Part shown: piece after piece, positions 17,709 to 24,484 of the stretch
Layout: each line of letters starts with the position of its first letter
Position numbering within the stretch: position 1 is the first letter of the stretch
Origin: Gillisia marina
GTDB lineage: Bacteria > Bacteroidota > Bacteroidia > Flavobacteriales > Flavobacteriaceae
Length of the DNA stretch: 42,152 bases
Reading direction: 5' to 3'
Assembly: GCF_000258765.1 (NCBI RefSeq)
Contig: NZ_AJLT01000004.1
Coordinates: forward strand, 1 to 42,152
Program-made: the position numbers and the translations under genes
The notes under the pieces: model-generated
Database searches by the model: none
Told to the model about the DNA's origin: nothing
Seen by the model: the letters and a program-made list of their open reading frames with translations, nothing else

Positions 17709-18116
17709 ATGAATCATCGAGATACAGAATTGCTTCGTCTTAGACCAGAAATTCCATCGGCAAGAGTTTCAGAAATAATGAGTCGTGATGAACAATTTCA
17801 AAACAAAACCTTACGCCCAGTTATTAAGCTCCAAAATGAACTCTTTGTAGAAGTGTTCAGGAATTACATTAAGAAGCACAAAAATAGTTTTCACACTTAT
17901 TCTGTAGAAAAGAAATTGAGTTTCATTGAAAATGCTATTCAGCGGGATATAAAATTCAGAAATAGCCTTAAAGGAATTGTTATTGGCCAATTTACTACTG
18001 AAGAATATTTGCTTTATATCGAAAATTCTTCAGCTTTAAATAAGCGAATGATGAACATTCTCAAAGAGCGAATGTTTAGCAATATTCAACTATTGGAACA
18101 AGAAATGGCGTACTAA
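17709..18116 (+). CDS. conserved small soluble protein of unknown function
   Basis: This 135-residue, mainly helical protein starts NHRDTELLRLRPEI. It has two well-formed segments, LRPVIKLQNELFVEVFRNYIK and GIVIGQFTTEEYLLYIENSS. No signal peptide or membrane helix is seen. I chose the ATG at 17709 over an in-frame TTG 60 nt upstream because the extra residues are low-complexity. I have a vague memory that homologues in flavobacteria are labelled glyoxalase, but I see no glyoxalase metal-site pattern and would not use that name. Its last 27 nt overlap the 3' end of the convergent DUF3307 gene. Confidence 0.7.
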   Translation: MNHRDTELLRLRPEIPSARVSEIMSRDEQFQNKTLRPVIKLQNELFVEVFRNYIKKHKNSFHTYSVEKKLSFIENAIQRDIKFRNSLKGIVIGQFTTEEYLLYIENSSALNKRMMNILKERMFSNIQLLEQEMAY

Positions 18117-18812
18117 CAACCCAATAAGGATTGTTATTGTAAAGCTTATTAAAGTTCCAATAAGCACATATTCTGTTTGCTTTCTGGCTCCACTTTCAGA
18201 TTTATCGCTAAACCTTAAAATAGACTTGGCAGCGATTAAAAACCCAATTGCCGAGAAATTGTTGGTGAGGATAAAGGTTAATACGAGGATACGCTCAAAT
18301 ATACCAATATACCGCCCGGCATCGTCAAGACTGTTCTTTTGGTGGGATTCTTTTATTTCATTTTGCCATTTCTTGGTTGCTTTTCCAATTAAAAAACCTG
18401 CTGGGAATATTACAAATAAATATGCGCCAATAACTGCGAGTAAACCTATAGAATTTAAAAGCTCTTTTAAAAATGGGAGGATGTTAGAAAACCCATTTAT
18501 TAAGTATAGCCATACCGCAACTATAATTATTAAATGAAAGACCTGATCTAAAATGAAATACTTGAGGTTGTCTTTTTTCTGATTTAGTTTCCACCAATCT
18601 ATTAAGAAATGTGTGACACTTATAACTAATCCAATATACCACCACTCTAATTTCTGAAGAAATACTACTGTCAAAACCCCTGCTATTAAAGCATGGATAA
18701 TCAAAAAGTGAGATTTTGCTTTATATTTTCTTTTATGCTTTATCCAGCTATTTGGCTGCAGCACAAAATCTGTTAAAAGATGTGCAAGAAGTAATTGTAT
18801 TAAAATGAGCAT
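18090..18812 (-). CDS. DUF3307 polytopic membrane protein
   Basis: This 240-residue protein has about six predicted membrane helices. The start LLLAHLLTDFVLQPNSWI is diagnostic of DUF3307. Charged pairs recur in or next to the helices: H11/D15, H35/H40, THFLID with H68/D72, and LDQVFH with D89/H93. Such regular spacing in a membrane protein hints at a metal site. A cytoplasmic loop (residues about 145-175) precedes the last helices, which end in RHFLFQ. The function is unknown. Its ATG is 1 nt after the satD stop codon, so the two are co-translated. Confidence 0.82.
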   Translation of the reverse strand: MLILIQLLLAHLLTDFVLQPNSWIKHKRKYKAKSHFLIIHALIAGVLTVVFLQKLEWWYIGLVISVTHFLIDWWKLNQKKDNLKYFILDQVFHLIIIVAVWLYLINGFSNILPFLKELLNSIGLLAVIGAYLFVIFPAGFLIGKATKKWQNEIKESHQKNSLDDAGRYIGIFERILVLTFILTNNFSAIGFLIAAKSILRFSDKSESGARKQTEYVLIGTLISFTITILIGLLVRHFLFQ

Positions 18813-18813
18813 C

Positions 18814-19488
18814 TTATTTCTTGTTTGCTAAATTGTTTATAATCACATCTCTATATCTATCTAATAATACAGAAATAGCATCCCAGCCAGCGGCCTTTTT
18901 ACGTTGGTTTACGGCAGACTGACTAATGTTGATGGCTGCTGCCACTTCCCGCTCCTTAAGATCTTTTAAAAGATAATATACAACCTCTGCAGAGGCCGTA
19001 CTCCACTTATCGGTGATGGTATCTAATAGAAATAATGAGGTGTTAAATTCATTATTAATCTCCTCAACATCGGTTTTTAGTTTTGTTTTTCTATGCTCAG
19101 ACTTCATTTCATCCAAAGTGCGCCCGGAGTATTGAAAAGCGGGACCATTAGATTCTGAAATCGCTTCCCGTTCTAAGTCTTGTTCTCCAATCCCAATAGC
19201 GATCTTAAAATCGGCTATTTTAGAATAGGCTTTGCTTTTTACTGTTTCTTTAAAATGAATCCTGTTTATAGCTGTTTTAATTTGAAGCGCTATTTTAAGT
19301 GCATTTTCAGGGCTTTTAATAATCCCTTGAAAACTGTCTCCCCTGTAGATTTGAAGACGTACTTCATTTGATTCATATTCATTAGTAATCCCCTTAAATT
19401 CTTGCTTAAGAGTATCTAATACTTGTTTCAGAACTTTCTCCTCATAAAGGGAAGAATCTATTAAATCGGCTGTTAAAACTGCTATCAT
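18814..19488 (-). CDS. SatD-family protein with C-terminal helix-turn-helix
   Basis: This 224-residue protein is of the SatD family, whose function is not established. The N-terminal region (1-130) reads like a class III nucleotide-cyclase-type fold. It has AVLTADLIDSS with Asp8 on the first strand, YRGDSFQGII with Asp51 on a hairpin, IAIGIGE at 96-102, and GPAFQYSGRTLDEM with Arg123 where cyclases have the N/R transition-state residues. That comparison is my inference by eye. The C-terminal part (about 179-201, REVAAAINISQSAVNQRKK) is a clear helix-turn-helix. It is coupled to the DUF3307 membrane gene 1 nt downstream. Upstream are a -7 element ending 6 nt before the ATG and three 29-bp-spaced repeats, so self-regulation is plausible. 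Confidence 0.78.
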   Translation of the reverse strand: MIAVLTADLIDSSLYEEKVLKQVLDTLKQEFKGITNEYESNEVRLQIYRGDSFQGIIKSPENALKIALQIKTAINRIHFKETVKSKAYSKIADFKIAIGIGEQDLEREAISESNGPAFQYSGRTLDEMKSEHRKTKLKTDVEEINNEFNTSLFLLDTITDKWSTASAEVVYYLLKDLKEREVAAAINISQSAVNQRKKAAGWDAISVLLDRYRDVIINNLANKK

Positions 19489-19493
19489 AACTT

Positions 19494-19501
19494 CAAATAT
19501 A
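19494..19501 (-). promoter_or_regulatory. putative -7 promoter element of satD
   Basis: On the minus strand this is TATATTTG, matching TAnnTTTG. It ends only 5 nt before the ATG (19488), so the mRNA may be leaderless or nearly so. No TTG is seen at -33; that zone is instead occupied by the first of three repeats. Confidence 0.5.
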
Positions 19502-19509
19502 TAAATTTT

Positions 19510-19587
19510 ATTAGTCTAAAGACTTATAAATATAAATTATTAGTCTGTAGACTTATAAAATACCAATATAAGCTTATGGACTTATAA
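19510..19587. promoter_or_regulatory. three 20-bp repeats at exact 29-bp spacing (putative operator array)
   Basis: Repeat 1 is ATTAGTCTAAAGACTTATAA (19510-19529), repeat 2 ATTAGTCTGTAGACTTATAA (19539-19558) and repeat 3 ATAAGCTTATGGACTTATAA (19568-19587). Start points differ by exactly 29 bp, and the 9-mer GACTTATAA is identical in all three. Repeats 1 and 2 are dyads (AGTCT-NN-AGACT); repeat 3 has a degenerate left half. They lie between divergent satD and the Gre-like gene, at about -21 to -98 of the satD promoter. The helix-turn-helix of SatD itself is the obvious candidate ligand, but that is inference. Confidence 0.65.
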
Positions 19588-19665
19588 TGATGAAATATAT
19601 GGAATTGGATAATTATTAATTTTTTCCAAATATTTATATAAGATGAAAATCGATACCTACTTTTA

Positions 19666-20133
19666 ATGAAAACTCTAAAGATGGTACCAAATAAAATTCA
19701 ATTATTTAACAATTGCTTGGATGTAATTAACAAGCAAATATCGCGATACAAGGCAGAAATGGACTCGGTAAAAGAATCTATGGAAGCAAACGATACTCAT
19801 ACAGATTATGATGAAGAGGGAAACCAAGGAGAATTATTAGGAAATTTTGAAAAATATGCCAAATATCTTGATACTGCCCAAACTATGAAACTCACCCTTA
19901 ACAAAGTAGATAGAGAACATTACAGTGAAACCATAAAATTTGGAAGCGTGATAGAGACCGAAGAAAATTACTATTTTATTGCATGTGGTTTAGGAAAAGT
20001 GCAAATGGATGATGGCAGCAGCGTATTCGTTATTTCTACTGAAGCCCCTATTTATGAAAAATTGAAGGGCAAGAAAGCCGGAGAAACGTTTGTATTAAAC
20101 GAAAAAGAAATTAAAATACTAGAAGTTCATTAA
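19666..20133 (+). CDS. Gre-like transcription factor (GreA/GreB family)
   Basis: This 155-residue protein has the two-part Gre layout. An N-terminal helical hairpin (about 8-80) has an acidic tip, NDTHTDYDEEGNQGE. A C-terminal FKBP-like beta domain has VIETEENYYFIACGLGKVQM and ISTEAPIYEKLKGKKAGETF. GreA places catalytic Asp and Glu at the hairpin tip to stimulate RNA cleavage in backtracked polymerase. The tip here is acidic but not the standard GreA sequence, so it may be a cleavage factor or a non-cleaving secondary-channel protein. The ATG at 19666 is used; an in-frame ATG at 19681 is possible. Its stop abuts the stop of the convergent 7TM-HD gene. Confidence 0.75.
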   Translation: MKTLKMVPNKIQLFNNCLDVINKQISRYKAEMDSVKESMEANDTHTDYDEEGNQGELLGNFEKYAKYLDTAQTMKLTLNKVDREHYSETIKFGSVIETEENYYFIACGLGKVQMDDGSSVFVISTEAPIYEKLKGKKAGETFVLNEKEIKILEVH

Positions 20134-22179
20134 CTACTCCGGATATTCTACTCTTAAATGAAAAATATTTTTCAGCTTCTGCTTTAACACCTTCTTAATG
20201 AGCTGAATCTCTTTAAAAGTAATGTTAGAATTTAAAAACTGAGCTTCGTCCATTTGTTTATTGATAATTCTTTCTACAAAATCATCAATTTTGGCCGACG
20301 TAGGTTCCTTTAGACTCTTACTAGCTGCTTCTACACTATCGCACATCATTAAAATTGCAGTCTCTTTACTAAACGGAATTGGGCCAGGATACCTGAAGTC
20401 TAAAGTAGACACCTTTTCGTTCATTTCCTTTTCCTTCATATAAAAGAAATACACTAAAGAAGTACCGTGATGGGTTCTAATAAAATCTATAACCCTATCC
20501 GGGATATTATGCTTTCGGGCAATTTCAATTCCATGAATCACGTGATTAATAATAATTTCTGCACTTTCTGCAGGGGATAATTCATCATGAGAATTCACAG
20601 AGCTTGTTTGATTCTCAGAGAAATAAGTGGGATTTTCCATTTTTCCAATATCGTGATACAGGGCTCCTACCCTAGCCAGCATGGCATTTGCACCAACTTC
20701 ATTAGCTGCAGCTTCAGCCAAATTTGCAACATTCAAGGAATGATGAAATGTTCCGGGTGCTTTTTCTGCCAACTCCTTTAATAGTTTCGAATTAGTATCA
20801 GATAATTCCAAAAGTGACATATCTGAAACCAATCCGAAGAGTTTTTCATAAATATAAATAAGCGGCTGCACGAACAAGGTTGCCAATCCACCTAGAATAA
20901 ACGTAAGAAACATTTCAGAATTAAGATCCTGAATATTTCCTTCCTGAATGATGGTAAAAGCAAAATAAACAAGAATGTAAATAAAGGTAATTTGCCCTAC
21001 TGAAATAAATAAGTTAGCTCTTTTATACAATTCTGAAACCGTTAGAATGGTAACAATCCCGGCAATAATCTGAAGGAACATATATTCATAACTATTTGGA
21101 ACCACGAACCCCAAAATTAGAACGGTTATAACATGAGAGAACAAACCAAGCCTGGAATCGAAAAATGCTTTTAAAGTTAATGGCAGTATACAAAGCGGTA
21201 CGATGTAGACATATTTCGCTTCGAACCTTACCACCAAGGTGGTTAGAAAAACCATCAATAGAATATTGAAGAAAATAAACGACACCTTTACATTGTTATC
21301 AAAAATATCTCTTCTATTTCTTCTAATAAACAATAGCAACATCAGCAAAGCAAGGCAAACTAAAATACTGTAACCAAATAAAATCCAATTATAACTGGAA
21401 TCACTCCATACCTGAGATTCATATTCAGATTTAAGAGAGGTTAAAATATCCAAGGTTTCCCCTTCTACAATTTCTCCTTTGGAAATAATGATAGTCCCGC
21501 GTTCAATACTTCCCCTAGTATAAGAAATGGATCCTAATTTACTATCTAGTTCCTTCTGGGTAAGTGCTGCATCGAAGGTGACATTTGGCTTAACTACATT
21601 ATAAAAGAACTCTAACAGCTCCGGTTTTAAAGAAGCTAGATTGCTAAGGTTTATTTGAATATTTAGATAAGGCCTAATTTCATCCTGAAGGAGTAATTTA
21701 TCGTAGTTCACCTCAAAAGCCTCATTGCCTCGTTTTAGATAAATTAGTTTGTTTGCATCGGCTGGTTTTGCATCGAGTAAAACTCCATATTCGTAAATAT
21801 CATCTAAGGTTTTATCGATAAAACTAGATAATTGTCTTTCCTTTCTTCTTAAAATACTATCGGTAAAAGTTCTTTCTAATTGTTCCGAAACCTTCGATTT
21901 TACTTGTTCAATTACATTTTCATTAACCGTATAATAAGGAATATGATTAGTATTTATCTGAAGCTTTTCTTTAACTATTTCGGCATCGCTTTTTAAGATC
22001 GCAAAATCAAACGGAGCATATAAATTTTCGTATTGCCAAGGTTTGCCTTTTGTAATCTCATATTTGAATTTGCCGCCCTTGGGAAGAAGGTAAACAATTA
22101 AAATCGCGGTGATTATAAATAGAAAAATCTTGTAAAATAATGCCTGATTTTTGTAAAAGTTGTTTACGAAATTGTTCAT
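20134..22179 (-). CDS. 7TM-HD family phosphohydrolase (PgpH-like)
   Basis: This 681-residue protein has a first membrane helix at about 18-34, an extracytoplasmic 7TMR-HDED domain (to about 265), a seven-helix membrane section and a C-terminal cytoplasmic HD domain. The HD motifs are clear: FHHSLNVANLAEAAANE, ALYHDIGKM with the His-Asp pair near residue 508, HGIEIARKHNIPD, and IRTHHGTSLVYFFY. Family members such as PgpH of Listeria hydrolyse cyclic di-AMP, so it probably lowers c-di-AMP, controlling osmotic or cell-wall state. The membrane and outer domains suggest it senses an external cue. It is a single gene with its own upstream region, convergent with the Gre-like gene with no gap. Confidence 0.9.
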   Translation of the reverse strand: MNNFVNNFYKNQALFYKIFLFIITAILIVYLLPKGGKFKYEITKGKPWQYENLYAPFDFAILKSDAEIVKEKLQINTNHIPYYTVNENVIEQVKSKVSEQLERTFTDSILRRKERQLSSFIDKTLDDIYEYGVLLDAKPADANKLIYLKRGNEAFEVNYDKLLLQDEIRPYLNIQINLSNLASLKPELLEFFYNVVKPNVTFDAALTQKELDSKLGSISYTRGSIERGTIIISKGEIVEGETLDILTSLKSEYESQVWSDSSYNWILFGYSILVCLALLMLLLFIRRNRRDIFDNNVKVSFIFFNILLMVFLTTLVVRFEAKYVYIVPLCILPLTLKAFFDSRLGLFSHVITVLILGFVVPNSYEYMFLQIIAGIVTILTVSELYKRANLFISVGQITFIYILVYFAFTIIQEGNIQDLNSEMFLTFILGGLATLFVQPLIYIYEKLFGLVSDMSLLELSDTNSKLLKELAEKAPGTFHHSLNVANLAEAAANEVGANAMLARVGALYHDIGKMENPTYFSENQTSSVNSHDELSPAESAEIIINHVIHGIEIARKHNIPDRVIDFIRTHHGTSLVYFFYMKEKEMNEKVSTLDFRYPGPIPFSKETAILMMCDSVEAASKSLKEPTSAKIDDFVERIINKQMDEAQFLNSNITFKEIQLIKKVLKQKLKNIFHLRVEYPE

Positions 22180-22234
22180 GTATTGTAGTACTATTTTTCA
22201 AATGTAGTAAAAAAACACGGTGCACCTAGAAGCC

Positions 22235-22266
22235 TTGGTTTGTTCTTGATAAAATCACTAAATTCG
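22235..22266 (+). promoter_or_regulatory. putative promoter of the thiolase gene
   Basis: TTG at 22235-22237 is followed after 21 nt by TAAATTCG (22259-22266), close to TAnnTTTG. The ATG at 22296 lies about 30 nt further on. Confidence 0.4.
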
Positions 22267-22295
22267 CATCAAGAGAAAAATTAAAATTTTAAGTT

Positions 22296-23474
22296 ATGAA
22301 TAAGGAAGTAGTAATTGTAAGTGCTGCAAGAACGCCAATAGGGAGTTTCCTAGGTGGATTATCTACAGTACCAGCAACAAAATTAGGTTCTATCGCGATT
22401 CAAGGAGCTTTAAATAAAATAGGATTAAAGCCAGAAATGGTGGAAGAAGTATTAATGGGAAATGTGGTACAAGCCGGAGTGGGACAAGCGCCTGCCAGAC
22501 AAGCTGCATTAGGAGCCGGGATTCCGAATACTGTACCATGTACTACTATAAATAAAGTATGTGCCAGTGGAATGAAGGCAGTTATGCAAGGAGCGCAAGC
22601 TATTATGTTAGGCGATGCCAATATTATTGTTGCAGGTGGAATGGAAAACATGAGTTTAATACCTCATTATATGCATTTGAGATCTGGACAAAAATTTGGC
22701 CCTGCTACGATGATAGATGGAATGCAAAAAGATGGCCTAGTAGATGCATACGATCATAATGCAATGGGAACCTGTGCCGACCTTTGTGCAACAGAACATA
22801 ACTTTAGTAGAGAAGATCAGGATGCATTTGCAATTCAATCTTATGAAAGATCTTCTAAGGCATGGAAAGATGGGAAGTTCGATAATGAAGTTGTTCCTGT
22901 AGAAGTTTCTCAAAGAAAAGGAGATCCTATAGTAATAAAAGAGGACGAAGAATTCAAGAATGTAAAGATGGATAAAATTGCTTCTTTACGTCCGGCATTC
23001 TCTAAAGACGGTACTGTTACTGCTGCAAATGCTTCAACAATTAATGATGGAGCCGGAGCTGTAGTTTTAATGAGCCGTGAAAAAGCAGATGAATTAGGAT
23101 TAAAAGTATTAGCAAGCATTAAAAGTTTTGCTGATGCTGCTCACGAACCAAAATGGTTTACGACTGCACCTTCTAAGGCACTTCCTAAAGCTCTAGCTAA
23201 GGCTGGAATTACAAAAGAAGATGTGGACTTTTTTGAATTTAACGAAGCTTTTGCTGTTGTTGGATTGGCAAATATGAAGTTGTTAGGACTTACAGACAAA
23301 AATACAAATGTTAATGGTGGAGCGGTTTCTTTAGGCCATCCGCTAGGATGTTCGGGAGTTAGAATTATAATAACCCTATTGAATGTTTTAGAACAAAATA
23401 ATGCTAAAACCGGTGCCGCTGCTATTTGCAACGGAGGTGGTGGAGCATCTGCAATTGTAATTCAGAGAGACTAA
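22296..23474 (+). CDS. acetyl-CoA C-acetyltransferase (thiolase)
   Basis: This 392-residue thiolase interconverts two acetyl-CoA and acetoacetyl-CoA plus CoA. It has the N-terminal VSAARTPIGSFLG motif, the nucleophilic Cys89 in INKVCASGMKA, the His348 motif SLGHPLGCSG and the second Cys378 in ICNGGGGAS. Its length and the ARTPIG start match biosynthetic/AtoB-type enzymes rather than the long FadA form. Roles include ketone-body, fatty-acid and branched-chain amino-acid catabolism. It is followed after 23 nt by the NlpC/P60 hydrolase on the same strand and may be co-transcribed with it. Confidence 0.94.
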   Translation: MNKEVVIVSAARTPIGSFLGGLSTVPATKLGSIAIQGALNKIGLKPEMVEEVLMGNVVQAGVGQAPARQAALGAGIPNTVPCTTINKVCASGMKAVMQGAQAIMLGDANIIVAGGMENMSLIPHYMHLRSGQKFGPATMIDGMQKDGLVDAYDHNAMGTCADLCATEHNFSREDQDAFAIQSYERSSKAWKDGKFDNEVVPVEVSQRKGDPIVIKEDEEFKNVKMDKIASLRPAFSKDGTVTAANASTINDGAGAVVLMSREKADELGLKVLASIKSFADAAHEPKWFTTAPSKALPKALAKAGITKEDVDFFEFNEAFAVVGLANMKLLGLTDKNTNVNGGAVSLGHPLGCSGVRIIITLLNVLEQNNAKTGAAAICNGGGGASAIVIQRD

Positions 23475-23497
23475 GTCTAATAAGCAAGTTTTAATTA

Positions 23498-24247
23498 ATG
23501 CAATACGGAATATGCAACTTGAGCATTGTGCCGGTTAGAATTCAACCGGCCGATGCTTCTGAAATGGTTACCCAACTCTTGTATGGGGAATATTTTAAGG
23601 TTCTTGAAGAACGTGGTAAGTGGAGCCGAATTCGTATTGCATTCGATTCTTATGAAGGTTGGATAGATAACCGCCAATTCGTAAAAATTGAAGAATCTGT
23701 ATATTTTGAGCTTTCCTCTGAAACCAGAAGATATTCTGCAGACCTCATCGAATTCCTTACAGATGATTCCGAAGGTCTTACCACGATCCCTTTGGGATCT
23801 GTTCTTAATAGCAATGCGCCTCTCAAAAGCACTTTTGATGGCAGCAGTGTTTCAGGAATAAAGGAAAAGATCAATTTGGTAAATACAGCACTTTTATATC
23901 TTAATGCTCCATATATGTGGGGTGGAAAAACGCCTTTTGGAATAGATTGTAGCGGGCTAACGCAAATGGTCTATATGCTTAATGGATATTCTTTACTTAG
24001 AGACGCCTCCCAGCAAGCTACTCAAGGAGAAGCTTTGAGTTTCATTGAAGAAAGTGAACCTGGAGATCTTGCATTTTTCGATAATTCTGAAGGGAAGATT
24101 ACGCACGTCGGAATTATTATGCATGATAATTATATTATTCATGTAAATGGAAAAGTGAGGATTGATAGAATAGATCACTCCGGTATCTTTAATGCTGAAT
24201 TAAAAAGGCATACCCACCAATTAAGGGTGATCAAGAAGATTATTTAA
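23498..24247 (+). CDS. NlpC/P60 (C40) peptidase with SH3 domain
   Basis: This 249-residue protein has an N-terminal bacterial SH3-like region (about 5-65) and a second SH3-like part (about 65-120). The papain-like NlpC/P60 domain follows, with catalytic Cys151 in FGIDCSGLTQMV, His203 in ITHVGIIMHD and the third residue His215 in YIIHVNG. Such enzymes cut gamma-D-Glu-diaminopimelate bonds in peptidoglycan stem peptides and are used in wall recycling. No N-terminal signal peptide is evident, which agrees with cytoplasmic recycling enzymes such as YkfC, although export by other means cannot be excluded. It sits 23 nt downstream of thiolase and is followed by a repeat-like intergenic stretch. Confidence 0.88.
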   Translation: MQYGICNLSIVPVRIQPADASEMVTQLLYGEYFKVLEERGKWSRIRIAFDSYEGWIDNRQFVKIEESVYFELSSETRRYSADLIEFLTDDSEGLTTIPLGSVLNSNAPLKSTFDGSSVSGIKEKINLVNTALLYLNAPYMWGGKTPFGIDCSGLTQMVYMLNGYSLLRDASQQATQGEALSFIEESEPGDLAFFDNSEGKITHVGIIMHDNYIIHVNGKVRIDRIDHSGIFNAELKRHTHQLRVIKKII

Positions 24248-24299
24248 ATCTGGTATTCTTCGAAAGGCTTAATAACATTGAACTCGTAATTTCTTATTC

Positions 24300-24390
24300 T
24301 GAAAGAGAGAAATAAACCGAAGAATCTCTTTCGTGCAAAATCATTGTAGTTAAAGATTCCTTCTCCGTAGGAATGACAAAAAGCAATGTC
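24300..24390. repeat. possible degenerate dispersed intergenic repeat
   Basis: The stretch holds nested hairpin-like pieces: GAATCTCTTTCG near 24322-24333 and AAGATTCC at 24353-24360, then ATTCC/GGAAT around TTCTCCGTA ending in GGAATGACA. This pattern resembles a multi-hairpin intergenic repeat that I recall from Bacteroidota genomes. Only one copy is in the window, so repeat status is inference. Confidence 0.35.
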
Positions 24391-24439
24391 TGAATAGATT
24401 ATAAAGAAATATTAAATTTAAATACAAGAACAAAAAAAA

Positions 24440-24467
24440 AAGGCTGTCAGAAATGACAGCCTTTTTT
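24440..24467. terminator. bidirectional intrinsic terminator
   Basis: A 10-bp stem (AAGGCTGTCA at 24440-24449 with TGACAGCCTT at 24454-24463) has a GAAA tetraloop. It is flanked by A and T tracts that extend the stem, and can end both the NlpC/P60 transcript and the gyrA-TPR transcript. Confidence 0.88.
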
Positions 24468-24484
24468 AGTAGAATATAAAATTC

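Noticed and set aside
19510-19587. CRISPR array
   Set aside because: The repeats are only three, 20 bp with 9-bp spacers, AT-rich and dyadic, and no cas gene is nearby; an operator array fits better.
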